A DNA stretch of 64,000 nt, taken from Fimbriimonadaceae bacterium (GTDB lineage Bacteria > Armatimonadota > Fimbriimonadia > Fimbriimonadales > Fimbriimonadaceae). The stretch covers positions 2,412,218 through 2,476,217 of the forward strand of contig CP075365.1 in assembly GCA_019454125.1 (NCBI GenBank), written 5' to 3'. Below, piece after piece: positions 26,968-36,003 of the stretch. A program made the position numbers and the translations under genes. Each line of letters opens with the position of its first letter. Within the stretch, counting starts at the first letter, position 1. The notes below the pieces were generated by a model. That model did no database searches. It was not told the origin of the DNA and saw nothing but the letters and a program-made list of their open reading frames with translations.

Positions 26968-27571
26968 GGTAAGCCTCCAGGTGGCCCGTCTCGTCATAAC
27001 CTTCCAAGGCGAAGTAGCCGTCCGCCCGCCGCCAAAGCGTCGTAACTCCCGTGTTCGAAAAGCGGAAGCTGCGCGCCGTCTCCGGAGTCCCCCTCACCAG
27101 CCTCGAGAGAAGCTGGGCGATGGATCCTCCATGGGAGACGACCAGGGTGTCGCCAGGCTCTTGGGAGAGCAACTCCGCGACGTTGGAAAGCCGGCGCCAG
27201 ACCGTGTGCATCGATTCGCCCCCCGGCGGGGTCACTTCGTAGTCCGCGCAGCCCAGGCGCTTCGCCTCCTCCTGGAGCCACTTGCGCACCGTTACATAGT
27301 CCGCGCCTTCCAACTCCCCAAAGGTCCGCTCGCGCAAATCTTCGCGGAACTCGACTTGCGCCCCCGAGAGTTCGAGCCAGGGCGTCAAGGTTTGGCGGCA
27401 CCGGGTGAGATCGCTCGAGAGAACCCGCGAGAAGGACTGGCCGTGCAGGTGGCGGGCCAAAGCTCGGGCCTGAAGGTGCCCTTCCGCGTTCAGTTCGATG
27501 TCGGCGTGGCCTTGCGCCCGGCCTTCCTTGTTCCAATCTGTCTGGCCGTGACGGACGAGGACGACGCGCAC
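26945..27571 (-). CDS. histidine phosphatase family protein (PGM/CobC-like)
   Basis: A 208-residue enzyme of the branch 1 histidine phosphatase superfamily. 'VLVRHGQTDWN' carries the catalytic RHG (residues 7-9), 'VLSSDLTRCRQT' the second Arg, 'LRERTFGELEG' the Glu, and 'LVVSHGGSI' the second His. Such enzymes act on phosphoglycerate, alpha-ribazole phosphate or other phosphomonoesters, and the sequence does not decide. It overlaps lnt's start downstream and follows the Clp1-like gene after nine bases, so these genes share an mRNA. Confidence 0.9.
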   Translation of the reverse strand: MRVVLVRHGQTDWNKEGRAQGHADIELNAEGHLQARALARHLHGQSFSRVLSSDLTRCRQTLTPWLELSGAQVEFREDLRERTFGELEGADYVTVRKWLQEEAKRLGCADYEVTPPGGESMHTVWRRLSNVAELLSQEPGDTLVVSHGGSIAQLLSRLVRGTPETARSFRFSNTGVTTLWRRADGYFALEGYDETGHLEAYLEDPALA

Positions 27572-27580
27572 CGGCCCAGG

Positions 27581-28435
27581 TTACACCGACCACGGCACAA
27601 GCTCCGAGACTTCTCGGCCGTCCGACCAGACCCGGAGGGTGCCGAGCTTGAGCGCCCGAACCGGGGCAGGGGCGATCGCGTCGCACAGCACCACCATCCG
27701 GTTGCGCGCCGGCTCGAATGAGCGCACCACGCCCATCCCAAAGTCTTCGCCGGACTCGCGGGCGAAGCTGCACACCAACCCTTCGTACTCCGACGCCTTG
27801 GTGTGGACGAGCTTGCCCGCCCCGGCCTGGGCGCACAGGCGGCCGACCAGGCCGTCGTCCAGATCAGCGTCATCGACGACCAAGAGCGTCTCGCCGCACT
27901 TCTCCAAGTAACCGGCGAAGTCGGGGCTGCGGAAACGCTCGCCGGAACCCAGCCGAGCGCCGACCACGCGCACCTGCCCCAAGTCCACCTCCTGAAGGGT
28001 CGACCGCTCGAAGAGCTCCAGCCATCGGGCCCGTCGCTGGGCCTCGCGGACCACGACCGGATATTGGTCGGGCATCTCCACCTCCTCGGCCCCCACGGGC
28101 CAGGGCCACCTCGCCATCGGCGAGCCCTCCGGCACGATAACGCGGGACGCCCGAAGGGCCCTCGCCACGCTCAAAGCCAAATGGCGGTGGAACGGCGTCT
28201 CGCGGACCGGGAAAGAGAGCACGATGGCATCGGGCGGGAGCGCCCCCGCGAGTTCGACCGCAGCCTCAAGAAGGGCCACCGGGTCGGAACGCGGGTCCAA
28301 CCCGCCAATGAGCCGCCAATCTCGGACGCCACCTTCCAGCCACGCAAAGCACCGCGCGGGCGGGCCGTGGTCCGCGTCGGAAGGGTCGAGGCAAAGCCTC
28401 GCAGGACGGTCTTTGGTTTCCTGCGGCCAGTCCAA
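27581..28435 (-). CDS. Clp1/Grc3-like protein lacking the kinase P-loop
   Basis: About 284 residues. The middle ('AIVLSFPVRETPFHRHLALS' and 'RASRVIVPEG', ending 'PVVVREAQRRARWLELFE') and the end ('GMGVVRSF' then 'PVRALKLGTLRVWSDGREVS') resemble the C-terminal half of Clp1/Nol9/Grc3-type polynucleotide kinases as I recall it from their archaeal members. No Walker A (GxxxxGKS/T) is present anywhere, so ATP-dependent kinase activity is unlikely; an RNA-binding or regulatory role is possible. The similarity is a family-level inference from memory and needs a profile search. TTG 28435 has GAGGAG seven bases upstream; GTG 28462 is the longest start. Confidence 0.5.
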   Translation of the reverse strand: MDWPQETKDRPARLCLDPSDADHGPPARCFAWLEGGVRDWRLIGGLDPRSDPVALLEAAVELAGALPPDAIVLSFPVRETPFHRHLALSVARALRASRVIVPEGSPMARWPWPVGAEEVEMPDQYPVVVREAQRRARWLELFERSTLQEVDLGQVRVVGARLGSGERFRSPDFAGYLEKCGETLLVVDDADLDDGLVGRLCAQAGAGKLVHTKASEYEGLVCSFARESGEDFGMGVVRSFEPARNRMVVLCDAIAPAPVRALKLGTLRVWSDGREVSELVPWSV

Positions 28436-28484
28436 TCCGCGACTCCTCACGCAAAACAGCACGCCTTGCGTCTTAGGACGGTCG

Positions 28485-29417
28485 CTAACCGGCGCGGGCG
28501 CCTTCCAACTCTTCTTTCGGGGTGAACGTGGGACCGAGGAACAGCTCCAGGCTGCTCTTCGCCGCTTCCGCGCTTTCTTCCGAAGCCCGATAGAGGGCTT
28601 GAATCTCCTCGAATCTTTGACCGAAGGCCACGACGATTTCCGGGTCGAAGAGCCGGCCCGACTCCTTCAGAATGTAGTCCCGCGCTTCGGCAAGCGACCA
28701 GGCCCGCTTGTACGGGCGCTCGCTCACGAGGGCGTCGAAGACGTCCGTCACCGCGACGATCCTTCCCGCGATCGGCGTCTGAGCCCCGGATAACCCATAG
28801 GGGTAGCCCGTGCCGTCCCACCGCTCGTGGTGGGTCAGGGCGATCCTCTCGGCCATCTGCAGCAACGGCAGACTGGAACCCTCCAGGAGCCGCGCGCCGT
28901 AGTGCACGTGTTGCTGCACGACCACCCGCTCGTCCGGGGTCAGCGCGCCCGGTTTGCTCAGGATCGAGTCGGGCACGCCGATCTTTCCGATGTCGTGGAG
29001 CACCGCCGCCTGACCGATCAAAGTCGCGGTCTCAGGGTCGAGCCCCACCGCCTGCGCCAGAAGCTCGCTCGTGCGGCCGATGCGAAAGTTGTGGCCGCGC
29101 CGCTCTTCGTCGCGGTACTCCGCCGCCAGGGCCAGCCGGTTGACAAGGTCGAGCTTCGCCTCTAGCGACTCCTCGTGCGTCCGGTCAATATCCGCCACGA
29201 GCCGCCGGGTCGAATAATAGATGAGCGCCGCAGACAGCGCCACGATCCCCGCACCCTCTAAAGTGTAGGCGAGCGGGTGGACGTCCACTCCCCAATGGTG
29301 GACGAGTGCCTGCCCGACCAGCGCCGCAAAGCCCAGTCCCAAATAGACACCGCTGGCCCTAAGCGCCGCCAAAGTCGGTCTCGGAAAAAAGCCCCCCGTA
29401 TTTCCGCCTGACCCCAT
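28485..29417 (-). CDS. HD-GYP domain phosphodiesterase, membrane-anchored
   Basis: A 310-residue protein with two N-terminal hydrophobic helices (about residues 20-38 and 52-68). A coiled 'DRTHEESLEAKLDLVNRLAL' linker follows, then an HD-GYP domain with 'VLHDIGKIGVPD' (His141, Asp142) and 'HHERWDGTGYP'. HD-GYP enzymes hydrolyse cyclic-di-GMP to GMP or pGpG. No sensor domain is seen between membrane and catalytic parts. ATG 29417 is preferred over the longer frame to 29480, because a TATAAC box (29427-29432, minus strand) ends nine bases before it. It is divergent from icd. Confidence 0.9.
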   Translation of the reverse strand: MGSGGNTGGFFPRPTLAALRASGVYLGLGFAALVGQALVHHWGVDVHPLAYTLEGAGIVALSAALIYYSTRRLVADIDRTHEESLEAKLDLVNRLALAAEYRDEERRGHNFRIGRTSELLAQAVGLDPETATLIGQAAVLHDIGKIGVPDSILSKPGALTPDERVVVQQHVHYGARLLEGSSLPLLQMAERIALTHHERWDGTGYPYGLSGAQTPIAGRIVAVTDVFDALVSERPYKRAWSLAEARDYILKESGRLFDPEIVVAFGQRFEEIQALYRASEESAEAAKSSLELFLGPTFTPKEELEGARAG

Positions 29418-29604
29418 CAGACGGCTGTTATACAGGACTTTTCCCCACTTTGTACACGGGCCCAGCGGTTTTAGATACACCGTTTTCAGGGAATTTCTCA
29501 GTTTTTTGAATTACTTGAGCACCTCACGGCCTGTTTCCGTCGTTTTATCGCGCCTTGAGGATCCGCACCGACCGTTACACTGACGTCGGTAGACTGCAAC
29601 CCTA

Positions 29605-30828
29605 ATGGGCGAAGCCATCCGAATGACGGATTCCGGACTCCAAGTCCCCGACAATCCAATCCTCCCCTTCATCGAAGGGGACGGCATTGGCCCTGATATC
29701 TGGAGGGCGGCCGTGCGGATCTTCGACGCGGCAGTCGAAAAGGCGTACGGGGGACGTCGCAAGGTCGAGTGGAAGGAAGTCCTCGCGGGGCAAAAGTCGT
29801 TCGACCAGGTAGGCAGCTGGCTCCCCGACGAGACCCTGGACGCGTTCCGCACCTACCTCGTCGGGATCAAGGGGCCCCTGACCACGCCCGTCGGCGGCGG
29901 GATCCGCTCCCTGAACGTCGCCCTGCGACAGCAGCTCGACCTGTACATTTGCCTCCGCCCCGTCCGGTATTTCGAGGGCGTCCCCTCGCCTGTCCGCCGG
30001 CCGCAGGACGTGGACATGGTGATCTACCGCGAGAACAGCGAGGACATCTACGCGGGCATTGAGTTCGAGCAGGGTACTGACGAGTGCGAGAAGCTCGTCC
30101 AAATGCTGCGCGAGAACTTCCCGGACAAGTTCAAGAAAGTCCGCTTCCCAGACTCAAGCGGCTTTGGGTTGAAACCTGTCTCTCGGGAAGGAACTCAGAG
30201 GCTCGTGCGGGCCGCGCTGGACTATGCCGTCAAAGAAAGGCGCCCTTCCCTGACCCTCGTGCACAAAGGCAACATTATGAAGTTCACCGAGGGCAAGTTC
30301 GCCGAGTGGGGCTACGAAGTGGCCCGCGAGGAGTTCGGCGCAGTCGAGATCGACGGCGGCCCCTGGATGAGTCTCGAGAAGGACGGGCATAAGGTCATCG
30401 TCAAGGATGTGATCGCGGACAACTTCCTCCAACAGATCCTGATCCGGGCCGGCGACTATAGCGTCATCGCGACGATGAACCTGAACGGCGACTACATCAG
30501 CGACGCCCTTGCCGCGCAAGTCGGCGGGATCGGAATCGCCCCCGGCGGCAATATTAACCTGGTCACCGGACACGCCGTCTTCGAGGCCACCCATGGCACC
30601 GCCCCCAAATACGCAAACCAAGACAAAGTCAACCCTTCGTCAATAGTCCTATCTGGAGAAATGATGTTCCGCTACATCGGATGGATCGAAGCGGCAGACA
30701 AAATCATCGGTGGAATCGAGAAGGCTATCCTCTCCAAGAAAGTCACATATGACTTCGCAAGACAGACTGAGGGCGCTACTGAAGTCAGCACGAGTGCCTT
30801 CGCCGACAACGTCATCGCCCACATGTGA
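29605..30828 (+). CDS. icd: isocitrate dehydrogenase (NADP+)
   Basis: A 407-residue TCA-cycle enzyme that oxidises isocitrate to 2-oxoglutarate. '[20 protein letters not shown]' is the substrate Ser/Arg region, '[13 protein letters not shown]' the Arg/Tyr block, and '[12 protein letters not shown]' the metal-binding Asp region. 'HGTAPKYAN' carries the Lys-Tyr pair that selects NADP+ over NAD+. Length and family order fit the bacterial homodimer. TAGACT ends nine bases before the ATG and no Shine-Dalgarno is present. A hairpin just after the stop may end the transcript. Confidence 0.96.
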   Translation: MGEAIRMTDSGLQVPDNPILPFIEGDGIGPDIWRAAVRIFDAAVEKAYGGRRKVEWKEVLAGQKSFDQVGSWLPDETLDAFRTYLVGIKGPLTTPVGGGIRSLNVALRQQLDLYICLRPVRYFEGVPSPVRRPQDVDMVIYRENSEDIYAGIEFEQGTDECEKLVQMLRENFPDKFKKVRFPDSSGFGLKPVSREGTQRLVRAALDYAVKERRPSLTLVHKGNIMKFTEGKFAEWGYEVAREEFGAVEIDGGPWMSLEKDGHKVIVKDVIADNFLQQILIRAGDYSVIATMNLNGDYISDALAAQVGGIGIAPGGNINLVTGHAVFEATHGTAPKYANQDKVNPSSIVLSGEMMFRYIGWIEAADKIIGGIEKAILSKKVTYDFARQTEGATEVSTSAFADNVIAHM

Positions 30829-30844
30829 CGTGAGCGGACCCTAC

Positions 30845-30878
30845 GGGCAAGACAACTTGACCCTCACTTGTCTTGCCC
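30845..30878 (+). terminator. hairpin after icd
   Basis: Perfect 11-base arms GGGCAAGACAA (30845-30855) and TTGTCTTGCCC (30868-30878) with a 12-base loop, 17 bases after the icd stop. Only a weak T-rich tail follows, so it is a probable but not ideal intrinsic terminator. Confidence 0.5.
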
Positions 30879-31117
30879 TTCCCGAAACAACAAACATCGT
30901 ATTTTCCTTAGCTTCTTATAGCCTCAATCTTCTTCGAGTCGTAAAGTCACTCGTAAATGCACCTGTTGTCTTCCGCTTAGACCCTAAGTGTCCAAAAAAG
31001 AGGGCATAATAGAGCCCGTGAGTCCAAGTGGGCTCCACCCTTGTTCGCAAGGGCCTGCGCCGGACCCCCGGGATCGGCACGGTTCTTGCAATGAGGATTG
31101 ATTGAGAGGTACCCAAC

Positions 31118-31714
31118 ATGAAGAAGATTCTGCTGATCGCCCTTGCGGGCGCTCTTACTGGCGCCGCGCACGCCAGCTTTACCGTCGCCACTTTCGCCGA
31201 CCCGACCAAGCAGTCCTCTGAGTTCCTGTTCACTTTCGACATGAATGCGAACACCCTCAGCGGTTCTTGGACCGGTAACGGCCTGACCATGCTCACGCCG
31301 GGCTTCACCAGCGGCGGCCAGTCTACGGACGTCCGCTTTGAGATGGCGCCCGTCCAGCTCACCGCTGTTATTCCGAACTTGCTCTACACGATGGGCGCCG
31401 GCGCGGTCAATTTCTACACGACCGATCCGAACAGCCCGATCTTCACGATCACTTTCGACGGCGGCACGTTCTTGAACCCGTTCAACGCGGGCGCCAGCGA
31501 GCTTTCGGGCAACAACATCACCTTCGCCGGCCCGGACGTTCCGACCGGCCTCAGCGAGGAGCAGTTCTCGTTCAGCTTCGCGAACCCGGTCGCCAGCGGC
31601 AACGTCATCACGTACACGGGCTCGTTCACGTCCTCGGCCGTGCCTGAGCCGGCTTCGATGCTCGCTCTCGGCGCTGGTATCGCCATGATCGCCAGCCGCC
31701 GCCGCGCGCGCTAA
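31118..31714 (+). CDS. PEP-CTERM sorting-signal exported protein (paralogue 1)
   Basis: A 198-residue secreted protein with signal peptide 'MKKILLIALAGALTGAAHA', a beta-rich body and a PEP-CTERM tail 'VPEPASMLALGAGIAMIASR' followed by Arg residues (exosortase recognition: PEP, helix, basic end). Shared blocks 'FTVATFADPT', 'NTLSGSWTG' and 'GGTFLNPFNAGASELSG' also occur in the genes at 56679 and 57534. Exosortase would cleave the tail and attach the protein to the exterior; no exosortase gene is in this window. GAGAGGT lies about eight bases before the ATG. A strong terminator follows. Confidence 0.92.
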   Translation: MKKILLIALAGALTGAAHASFTVATFADPTKQSSEFLFTFDMNANTLSGSWTGNGLTMLTPGFTSGGQSTDVRFEMAPVQLTAVIPNLLYTMGAGAVNFYTTDPNSPIFTITFDGGTFLNPFNAGASELSGNNITFAGPDVPTGLSEEQFSFSFANPVASGNVITYTGSFTSSAVPEPASMLALGAGIAMIASRRRAR

Positions 31715-31762
31715 GCCTCGAAAGGAAATACCTTTTCCTTCAACTTTAACTTGCCTTGCTGT

Positions 31763-31795
31763 GGGGCGCTCCCAAATCTGGGAGCGCCCCCTTTT
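31763..31795 (+). terminator. intrinsic terminator after the PEP-CTERM gene
   Basis: Perfect 12-base arms GGGGCGCTCCCA and TGGGAGCGCCCC with a 4-base loop, followed by CTTTTC. It lies between convergent genes and can serve both strands. Confidence 0.9.
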
Positions 31796-31804
31796 CATTC
31801 CCCC

Positions 31805-32179
31805 CTAGGGGGCAACCGGCTCGGACCGGAAAAACGACCAAGCCGCCATCGACCAGCCGATGATCATGAGGACGCCGCCGATCGGCGTCACCGCGCCCCA
31901 CCACTTCACGCCAGTCAGGGCCAGCAGGTAGAGCGTGCCCGAGAAAACCAGCGTCCCCGCAAAGGCGGTCCATCCTCCGCGCAGGACGCCTGGTGCCGAC
32001 TTGGCGAACGCGGCCAAAGCCAGGAGGCCGACCGCGCTCCAGGTCTGATAAAAGAGCGCCCGCTCGAAGATCCCCATCGAATAAGCGTCGAGGACGCCCC
32101 GCAAGGCGTGGGCGCCGAACGCGCCGAATGCGGTCCCGAGCGCCAACAACAGCGCAGCGACCCCGGCCAACCGCTTCAC
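31805..32179 (-). CDS. DUF423 family small membrane protein
   Basis: A 124-residue integral membrane protein with four predicted helices. 'LALGTAFGAFGAHALRGVLD' and 'FSGTLYLLALTG' are typical of DUF423 (YgdD/YwdK). Its function is unknown in any organism I can name. It overlaps the Rieske-oxygenase gene by four bases (ATGA), so translation is coupled, but a functional link is not evident. Confidence 0.9.
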   Translation of the reverse strand: MKRLAGVAALLLALGTAFGAFGAHALRGVLDAYSMGIFERALFYQTWSAVGLLALAAFAKSAPGVLRGGWTAFAGTLVFSGTLYLLALTGVKWWGAVTPIGGVLMIIGWSMAAWSFFRSEPVAP

Positions 32180-33273
32180 GGGCCTCCCAGGCTGGCCGCC
32201 AGCATCCGGTGGAACTGGTGCACGCCGACCTCGCGTCGCGGGGCATAGCGGCCGCGGTCGTAAAACCGCGACCGCAAACCCTTCTGGACGAGCTCGACCA
32301 CGGCTTCGTCCTCACGCTCGACCCGGTCTAACTCGGCCCCTGCGCCCCGCGCCAGCTTCGCTTCCTGCCAGACGTACGGGATGAACGTGACCTTCGTCAG
32401 GTCGGGGGCAAGAGGCTTCACGACGTTCACCGAAAGGCCCCATGGATAAAAATTGAACATAAGGTTCGGATAGAGCCAGAAGTAGAACGCGCCGACCCTG
32501 TGCGCGGAATCCGGGTGGCCCGCCGGCAAGTCGAACGCCTCTTGCCCGTCCGCCGCCACCCCAAGCTGAAGGTTGCCATGGTCCAGTAGGATCGTGTCGT
32601 AATTCCCGTAATCCAAGGTCGCGTTAAGGGCTGCATGGATATAGGGGATGTGGAACCCTTCAAGATAGTTGTCCACGTAGAGGGCCCAATGGCCGCGCAC
32701 CAGGTAGTCGCGGCCCCGTTCCGGCGCGTGGACGAACTCGTGGATGGGCATCCAGCCGACCCGCTCGTCCATCTGGCGCAAGAACTCTTCCAGCGACCGC
32801 TGGGGATCGAGGCTGGCAAAGAGCAAGTTCCGCCAGGCCCCAAAGGGCACGCGCGGTAGGTTGTCCGCCGCGCAGGGAAAGCCCTCGACGGCCTCAAACT
32901 CGGGCATGGACTGCAAGGTGCCGTCGAGTCCGAAGCGCCTTCCGTGGTACCGGCATCGCAGCGAGTTCGCGTTCGTCGCCCCCTCGACCACGATGTTGCC
33001 GCGGTGCGTGCAAACGTTGCTCAAGCAGTGGAGTTGGTCGTCACGGTCTCGCGTGAGGAGCAACGGCTCGTCCAGGCATCCCTCCAACAGCGTGAACGGA
33101 GTGCACTGCCCGGGGACCTTTGCCATCGTGCCGTCGCCGATCCACTGCCACGACCGCGCGAAGACCGCCTCCTTCGCAGCCTCGAAAATGGCGGGGTCGG
33201 TATAGAAGCGGGACGGCAACGTCCACGCTCGACTGACCACCGGATCGATCGTATCGGCGTTGATATCGGCCAC
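32176..33273 (-). CDS. Rieske-type ring-hydroxylating oxygenase alpha subunit
   Basis: A 365-residue oxygenase of the SRPBCC/Rieske family. The Rieske 2Fe-2S site is 'CTHRG' (Cys88, His90) and 'CRYHG' (Cys107, His110). The mononuclear iron site is in 'DNYLEGFHIPYIH' (His208, His213, with a downstream Asp expected). Members hydroxylate aromatic rings or demethylate choline-like compounds; the substrate is not decidable here, and no reductase or beta subunit gene adjoins it. The organisation as a single alpha subunit points to a choline monooxygenase/carnitine oxygenase-like or similar group. Confidence 0.88.
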   Translation of the reverse strand: MADINADTIDPVVSRAWTLPSRFYTDPAIFEAAKEAVFARSWQWIGDGTMAKVPGQCTPFTLLEGCLDEPLLLTRDRDDQLHCLSNVCTHRGNIVVEGATNANSLRCRYHGRRFGLDGTLQSMPEFEAVEGFPCAADNLPRVPFGAWRNLLFASLDPQRSLEEFLRQMDERVGWMPIHEFVHAPERGRDYLVRGHWALYVDNYLEGFHIPYIHAALNATLDYGNYDTILLDHGNLQLGVAADGQEAFDLPAGHPDSAHRVGAFYFWLYPNLMFNFYPWGLSVNVVKPLAPDLTKVTFIPYVWQEAKLARGAGAELDRVEREDEAVVELVQKGLRSRFYDRGRYAPRREVGVHQFHRMLAASLGGP

Positions 33274-33336
33274 AGGTTGAGCGTACCGAGCGGCGGGCGC
33301 GCACGGCCAGGCTCAACCTGGGGCTAGAGTCGAATC

Positions 33337-33741
33337 CTAGTGCGTGACCAACCGGTCGAGGTTCTTGGCCTGCTCGATCATCTCTGCGACTTCCGTAGCG
33401 CTCGGGAGCCGGTTGACGAGGTTCTTGGCCTCGTTAATCTCGGCGAGTTTGGCGTGCAAGTTCTCCGCGTTTCGCTGGGCAAGTTCCGGCACCGAGTCCA
33501 CGCCGGCCGCCTCCAAGAGGTCAGAGAACTGCGGTCCGATCCCCTTGATGCGCATCAGGTCCGCCTTGTTGACCCAATCGCGGATCATGGTCTCGGAGAT
33601 GCCGGTCGCCTCGGCGAGGCTTTCCCGCCCCTGCTTGCTCGCTCCCATGTCCAGGAGCTTTTCGATGGTGCCGACGCCAGCCGCCTCAAGCTTTTCCCCG
33701 AAGACGAGACCAATCCCTTCAATATCTTTAATGTTAGCCAT
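33337..33741 (-). CDS. DUF4332-type helix-hairpin-helix protein
   Basis: A 134-residue protein with two helix-hairpin-helix repeats ('IKDIEGIGLVFGEKLEAAGV' and 'MRIKGIGPQFSDLLEAAGV'), the DUF4332 pattern of non-specific DNA binding. ATG 33741 is chosen; an in-frame extension to 33777 is not conserved-looking. It lies downstream of uvrB on the same strand with a palindrome in the 70-base gap, so a DNA-repair link is plausible but not shown. Confidence 0.82.
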   Translation of the reverse strand: MANIKDIEGIGLVFGEKLEAAGVGTIEKLLDMGASKQGRESLAEATGISETMIRDWVNKADLMRIKGIGPQFSDLLEAAGVDSVPELAQRNAENLHAKLAEINEAKNLVNRLPSATEVAEMIEQAKNLDRLVTH

Positions 33742-33749
33742 GTTCGTAA

Positions 33750-33764
33750 CGCGAAACGTTCGCG
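33750..33764. promoter_or_regulatory. palindrome upstream of the DUF4332 gene
   Basis: CGCGAA-ACG-TTCGCG, 6-base arms, nine bases before the DUF4332 ATG. It could be an operator; it does not match the Gram-positive LexA consensus exactly. Its small size makes chance occurrence possible. Confidence 0.3.
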
Positions 33765-33810
33765 CTCCGACCGACATTAGACCCCGGCCTCCGCCTCCTA
33801 GTCAAGGCGG

Positions 33811-35928
33811 CTAGCTTCTATTTCTTCGGCGTGGGTCTTTTCTGCGCACGCTTTGCCCGACTTTTCCGTCGGTCACGCCCATCAACTTGCGTAATCCTTT
33901 TATCTCATCACGAACGCCAGCCGCCTTCTCAAACTCCATAGCCTTGGCAAAATCCTTCATGTCGCGTTCCAAACGGGCGATGACGATCGGAATGTCCTCT
34001 ATACGGATCGGCTGGCCGGAGGCGTCCGTCCATTTATCCATATCAAACTCCACCCCCTCGTCTTCAGCCGGACTTGAGCCGTATTGCGCGACAATCTCGC
34101 GAACGACTTCGTAAGACCTTACGGTTTCTCTTACCTCTTTACGCACCGTTTGCGGAGCGACGTTGTGCGTCCGGTTGTACTCTTCCTGGATCTCCCTCCT
34201 TCGGTTCGTCTCTTCGATCGCGCGCTCCATGGAACCCGTCATTACGTCCGCGTAAAGGATCACGGTGCCGCCCACGTTCCGCGCAGCACGCCCTATGGTC
34301 TGGATCAAGGAGGTTTCGGACCGCAGGAAGCCCTCCTTGTCCGCGTCCAAGATCGCGACAAGAGTAACCTCCGGCAAGTCTAACCCTTCTCGCAAAAGGT
34401 TCACGCCCACCACAACGTCGTAAACCCCGAGCCTAAGGTTACGGAGAATCTCCGGACGATCAAGAGAGTGGACGTTCGAGTGGATATAGTTGACCTTAAT
34501 ATTTATGTCTTGCAGATAAGCGGTAAGGTCTTCGGCCATGCGCTTGGTGAGGGTCGTGACGAGCGTCCGCTCTCCCCGCTCAACCCGCAACTTGACTTCG
34601 CCAATAAGGTCGTCGATCTGACCGCGCGTCGGCCGCACCACAATCTCGGGGTCGACGACGTAGGTCGGACGGATAATCTGCTGGGCGCGGTTCGACTCGT
34701 ACTCGCCTTCAAAGTCGCTGGGAGTGGCCGAGACGAACACGACCTGGGGGACCCGCTCCAGGAACTCGTCAAACTGAAGTGGACGGTTGTCGAGCGCACT
34801 GGGCAACCGGAACCCATAGTCGACAAGTATCGACTTCCGCTGCCGATCCCCATTGTACATCGCGCGGATTTGCGGCAATGTTTGGTGGCTCTCGTCGATA
34901 AAGACCACTGCGTCGGACGGCAAGAAATCGAGTAAGGTATAGGGCGGTGTGCCGGGGGCGCGCCCGTCGAAATAGCGCGAATAGTTCTCTATTCCATTGC
35001 AGAAGCCGACTTCCCGGATCATCTCAATGTCGAAGTCGGTCCTTTGCTTTAATCGCTGGGCTTCCAGCAGCTTGCCTTGCGCCTCGAAAAACGCGACTTG
35101 CTCGTCCCGTTCCTGAGCGATCTGTTCTAAGACGCTTTCAATCCTTTCCCACGGCGTTACGTAGTGTGTAGCAGGAAAGATGCTGCACCGCGAGGGCTCG
35201 TCCAAGACGTGCTGGGTCAAGGGGTCGATAAGTCGGATCCGCTCGATCGTATCCCCAAAGAACTCTACACGCGTAACGATCTCCTCGTCCTTCGGTTGGA
35301 TGTCCAAAGTGTCGCCCTTGACCCGAAACGTTCCGCGCTCCAAGACCATATCGTTACGGACGAACTGCATCTGCACCAGCCGCTGGATCGCCTCTTGAAG
35401 GGGCATCTCCTTGCCCGCCTCGAAAGTGACCACGCTCTCTGCATAAACGTCCGGCGAGCCTAAGCCATAAATGCAGGAAACGCTCGCAACGACCACGACG
35501 TCCCGGCGTTCTAACATCGCCTGCGTCGCAGCGTGCCGCAAACGCTCGATCTCCTCGTTCACACTAGAGTCTTTCTCGATATAGAGGTCCGAGCCGGGGA
35601 CGTAAGCCTCCGGCTGATAGTAATCGTAGTAAGAGATAAAGTACTGAACGGAGTTCTCGGGAAAGAAAGCCCGGAACTCTTGACAAAGCTGCGCGGCCAA
35701 TGTCTTGTTGTGCGCGATAACCAGTGCAGGACGTTGCGAGCGCTCGATCACCGAAGCCATGGTGTACGTCTTGCCCGTACCCGTCGCGCCCAGCAAAGTC
35801 TGGAAACGAAAGCCAGAGTCGAGCCCGTCGCAAAGGCTCTCTATGGCCGCGGCTTGATCGCCCTTCGGCGTGAAGTCCTTGCTCAGGACCAGCGGGTTGT
35901 CATAACGGACGATCGATCCGACCGACAT
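33811..35928 (-). CDS. uvrB: excinuclease ABC subunit B
   Basis: A 705-residue helicase-like subunit of nucleotide-excision repair. Walker A 'GATGTGKT' (residues 47-54), the beta-hairpin region '[12 protein letters not shown]', 'FIDESHQTL' (Walker B, DESH) and 'QTIGRAARN' (helicase motif VI) are present. The C-terminal UVR domain ('[19 protein letters not shown]') that contacts UvrC is also there. It works with UvrA and UvrC, which are not in the window. GC looks lower than in flanking genes (33 of 60 in 35641-35700, 31 of 60 in 34501-34560). A TATAGT box ends nine bases before the ATG. Confidence 0.97.
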   Translation of the reverse strand: MSVGSIVRYDNPLVLSKDFTPKGDQAAAIESLCDGLDSGFRFQTLLGATGTGKTYTMASVIERSQRPALVIAHNKTLAAQLCQEFRAFFPENSVQYFISYYDYYQPEAYVPGSDLYIEKDSSVNEEIERLRHAATQAMLERRDVVVVASVSCIYGLGSPDVYAESVVTFEAGKEMPLQEAIQRLVQMQFVRNDMVLERGTFRVKGDTLDIQPKDEEIVTRVEFFGDTIERIRLIDPLTQHVLDEPSRCSIFPATHYVTPWERIESVLEQIAQERDEQVAFFEAQGKLLEAQRLKQRTDFDIEMIREVGFCNGIENYSRYFDGRAPGTPPYTLLDFLPSDAVVFIDESHQTLPQIRAMYNGDRQRKSILVDYGFRLPSALDNRPLQFDEFLERVPQVVFVSATPSDFEGEYESNRAQQIIRPTYVVDPEIVVRPTRGQIDDLIGEVKLRVERGERTLVTTLTKRMAEDLTAYLQDINIKVNYIHSNVHSLDRPEILRNLRLGVYDVVVGVNLLREGLDLPEVTLVAILDADKEGFLRSETSLIQTIGRAARNVGGTVILYADVMTGSMERAIEETNRRREIQEEYNRTHNVAPQTVRKEVRETVRSYEVVREIVAQYGSSPAEDEGVEFDMDKWTDASGQPIRIEDIPIVIARLERDMKDFAKAMEFEKAAGVRDEIKGLRKLMGVTDGKVGQSVRRKDPRRRNRS

Positions 35929-35937
35929 GTGGACTTA

Positions 35938-35943
35938 ACTATA
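35938..35943 (-). promoter_or_regulatory. -10-like box at uvrB
   Basis: TATAGT on the minus strand, preceded by GCG, ends nine bases before the uvrB ATG; no Shine-Dalgarno lies between. It joins the same pattern as at dut, cdd and others. Confidence 0.4.
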
Positions 35944-36003
35944 CGCTTTTGGCGGCCAGACCATAGCGCCCAGTGCTCCCTAGGTACCCTCACCACCGCG
36001 CAC

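Noticed and set aside
28827-29165. Plus-strand frame opposite the HD-GYP gene
   Set aside because: Antisense shadow without start signals.
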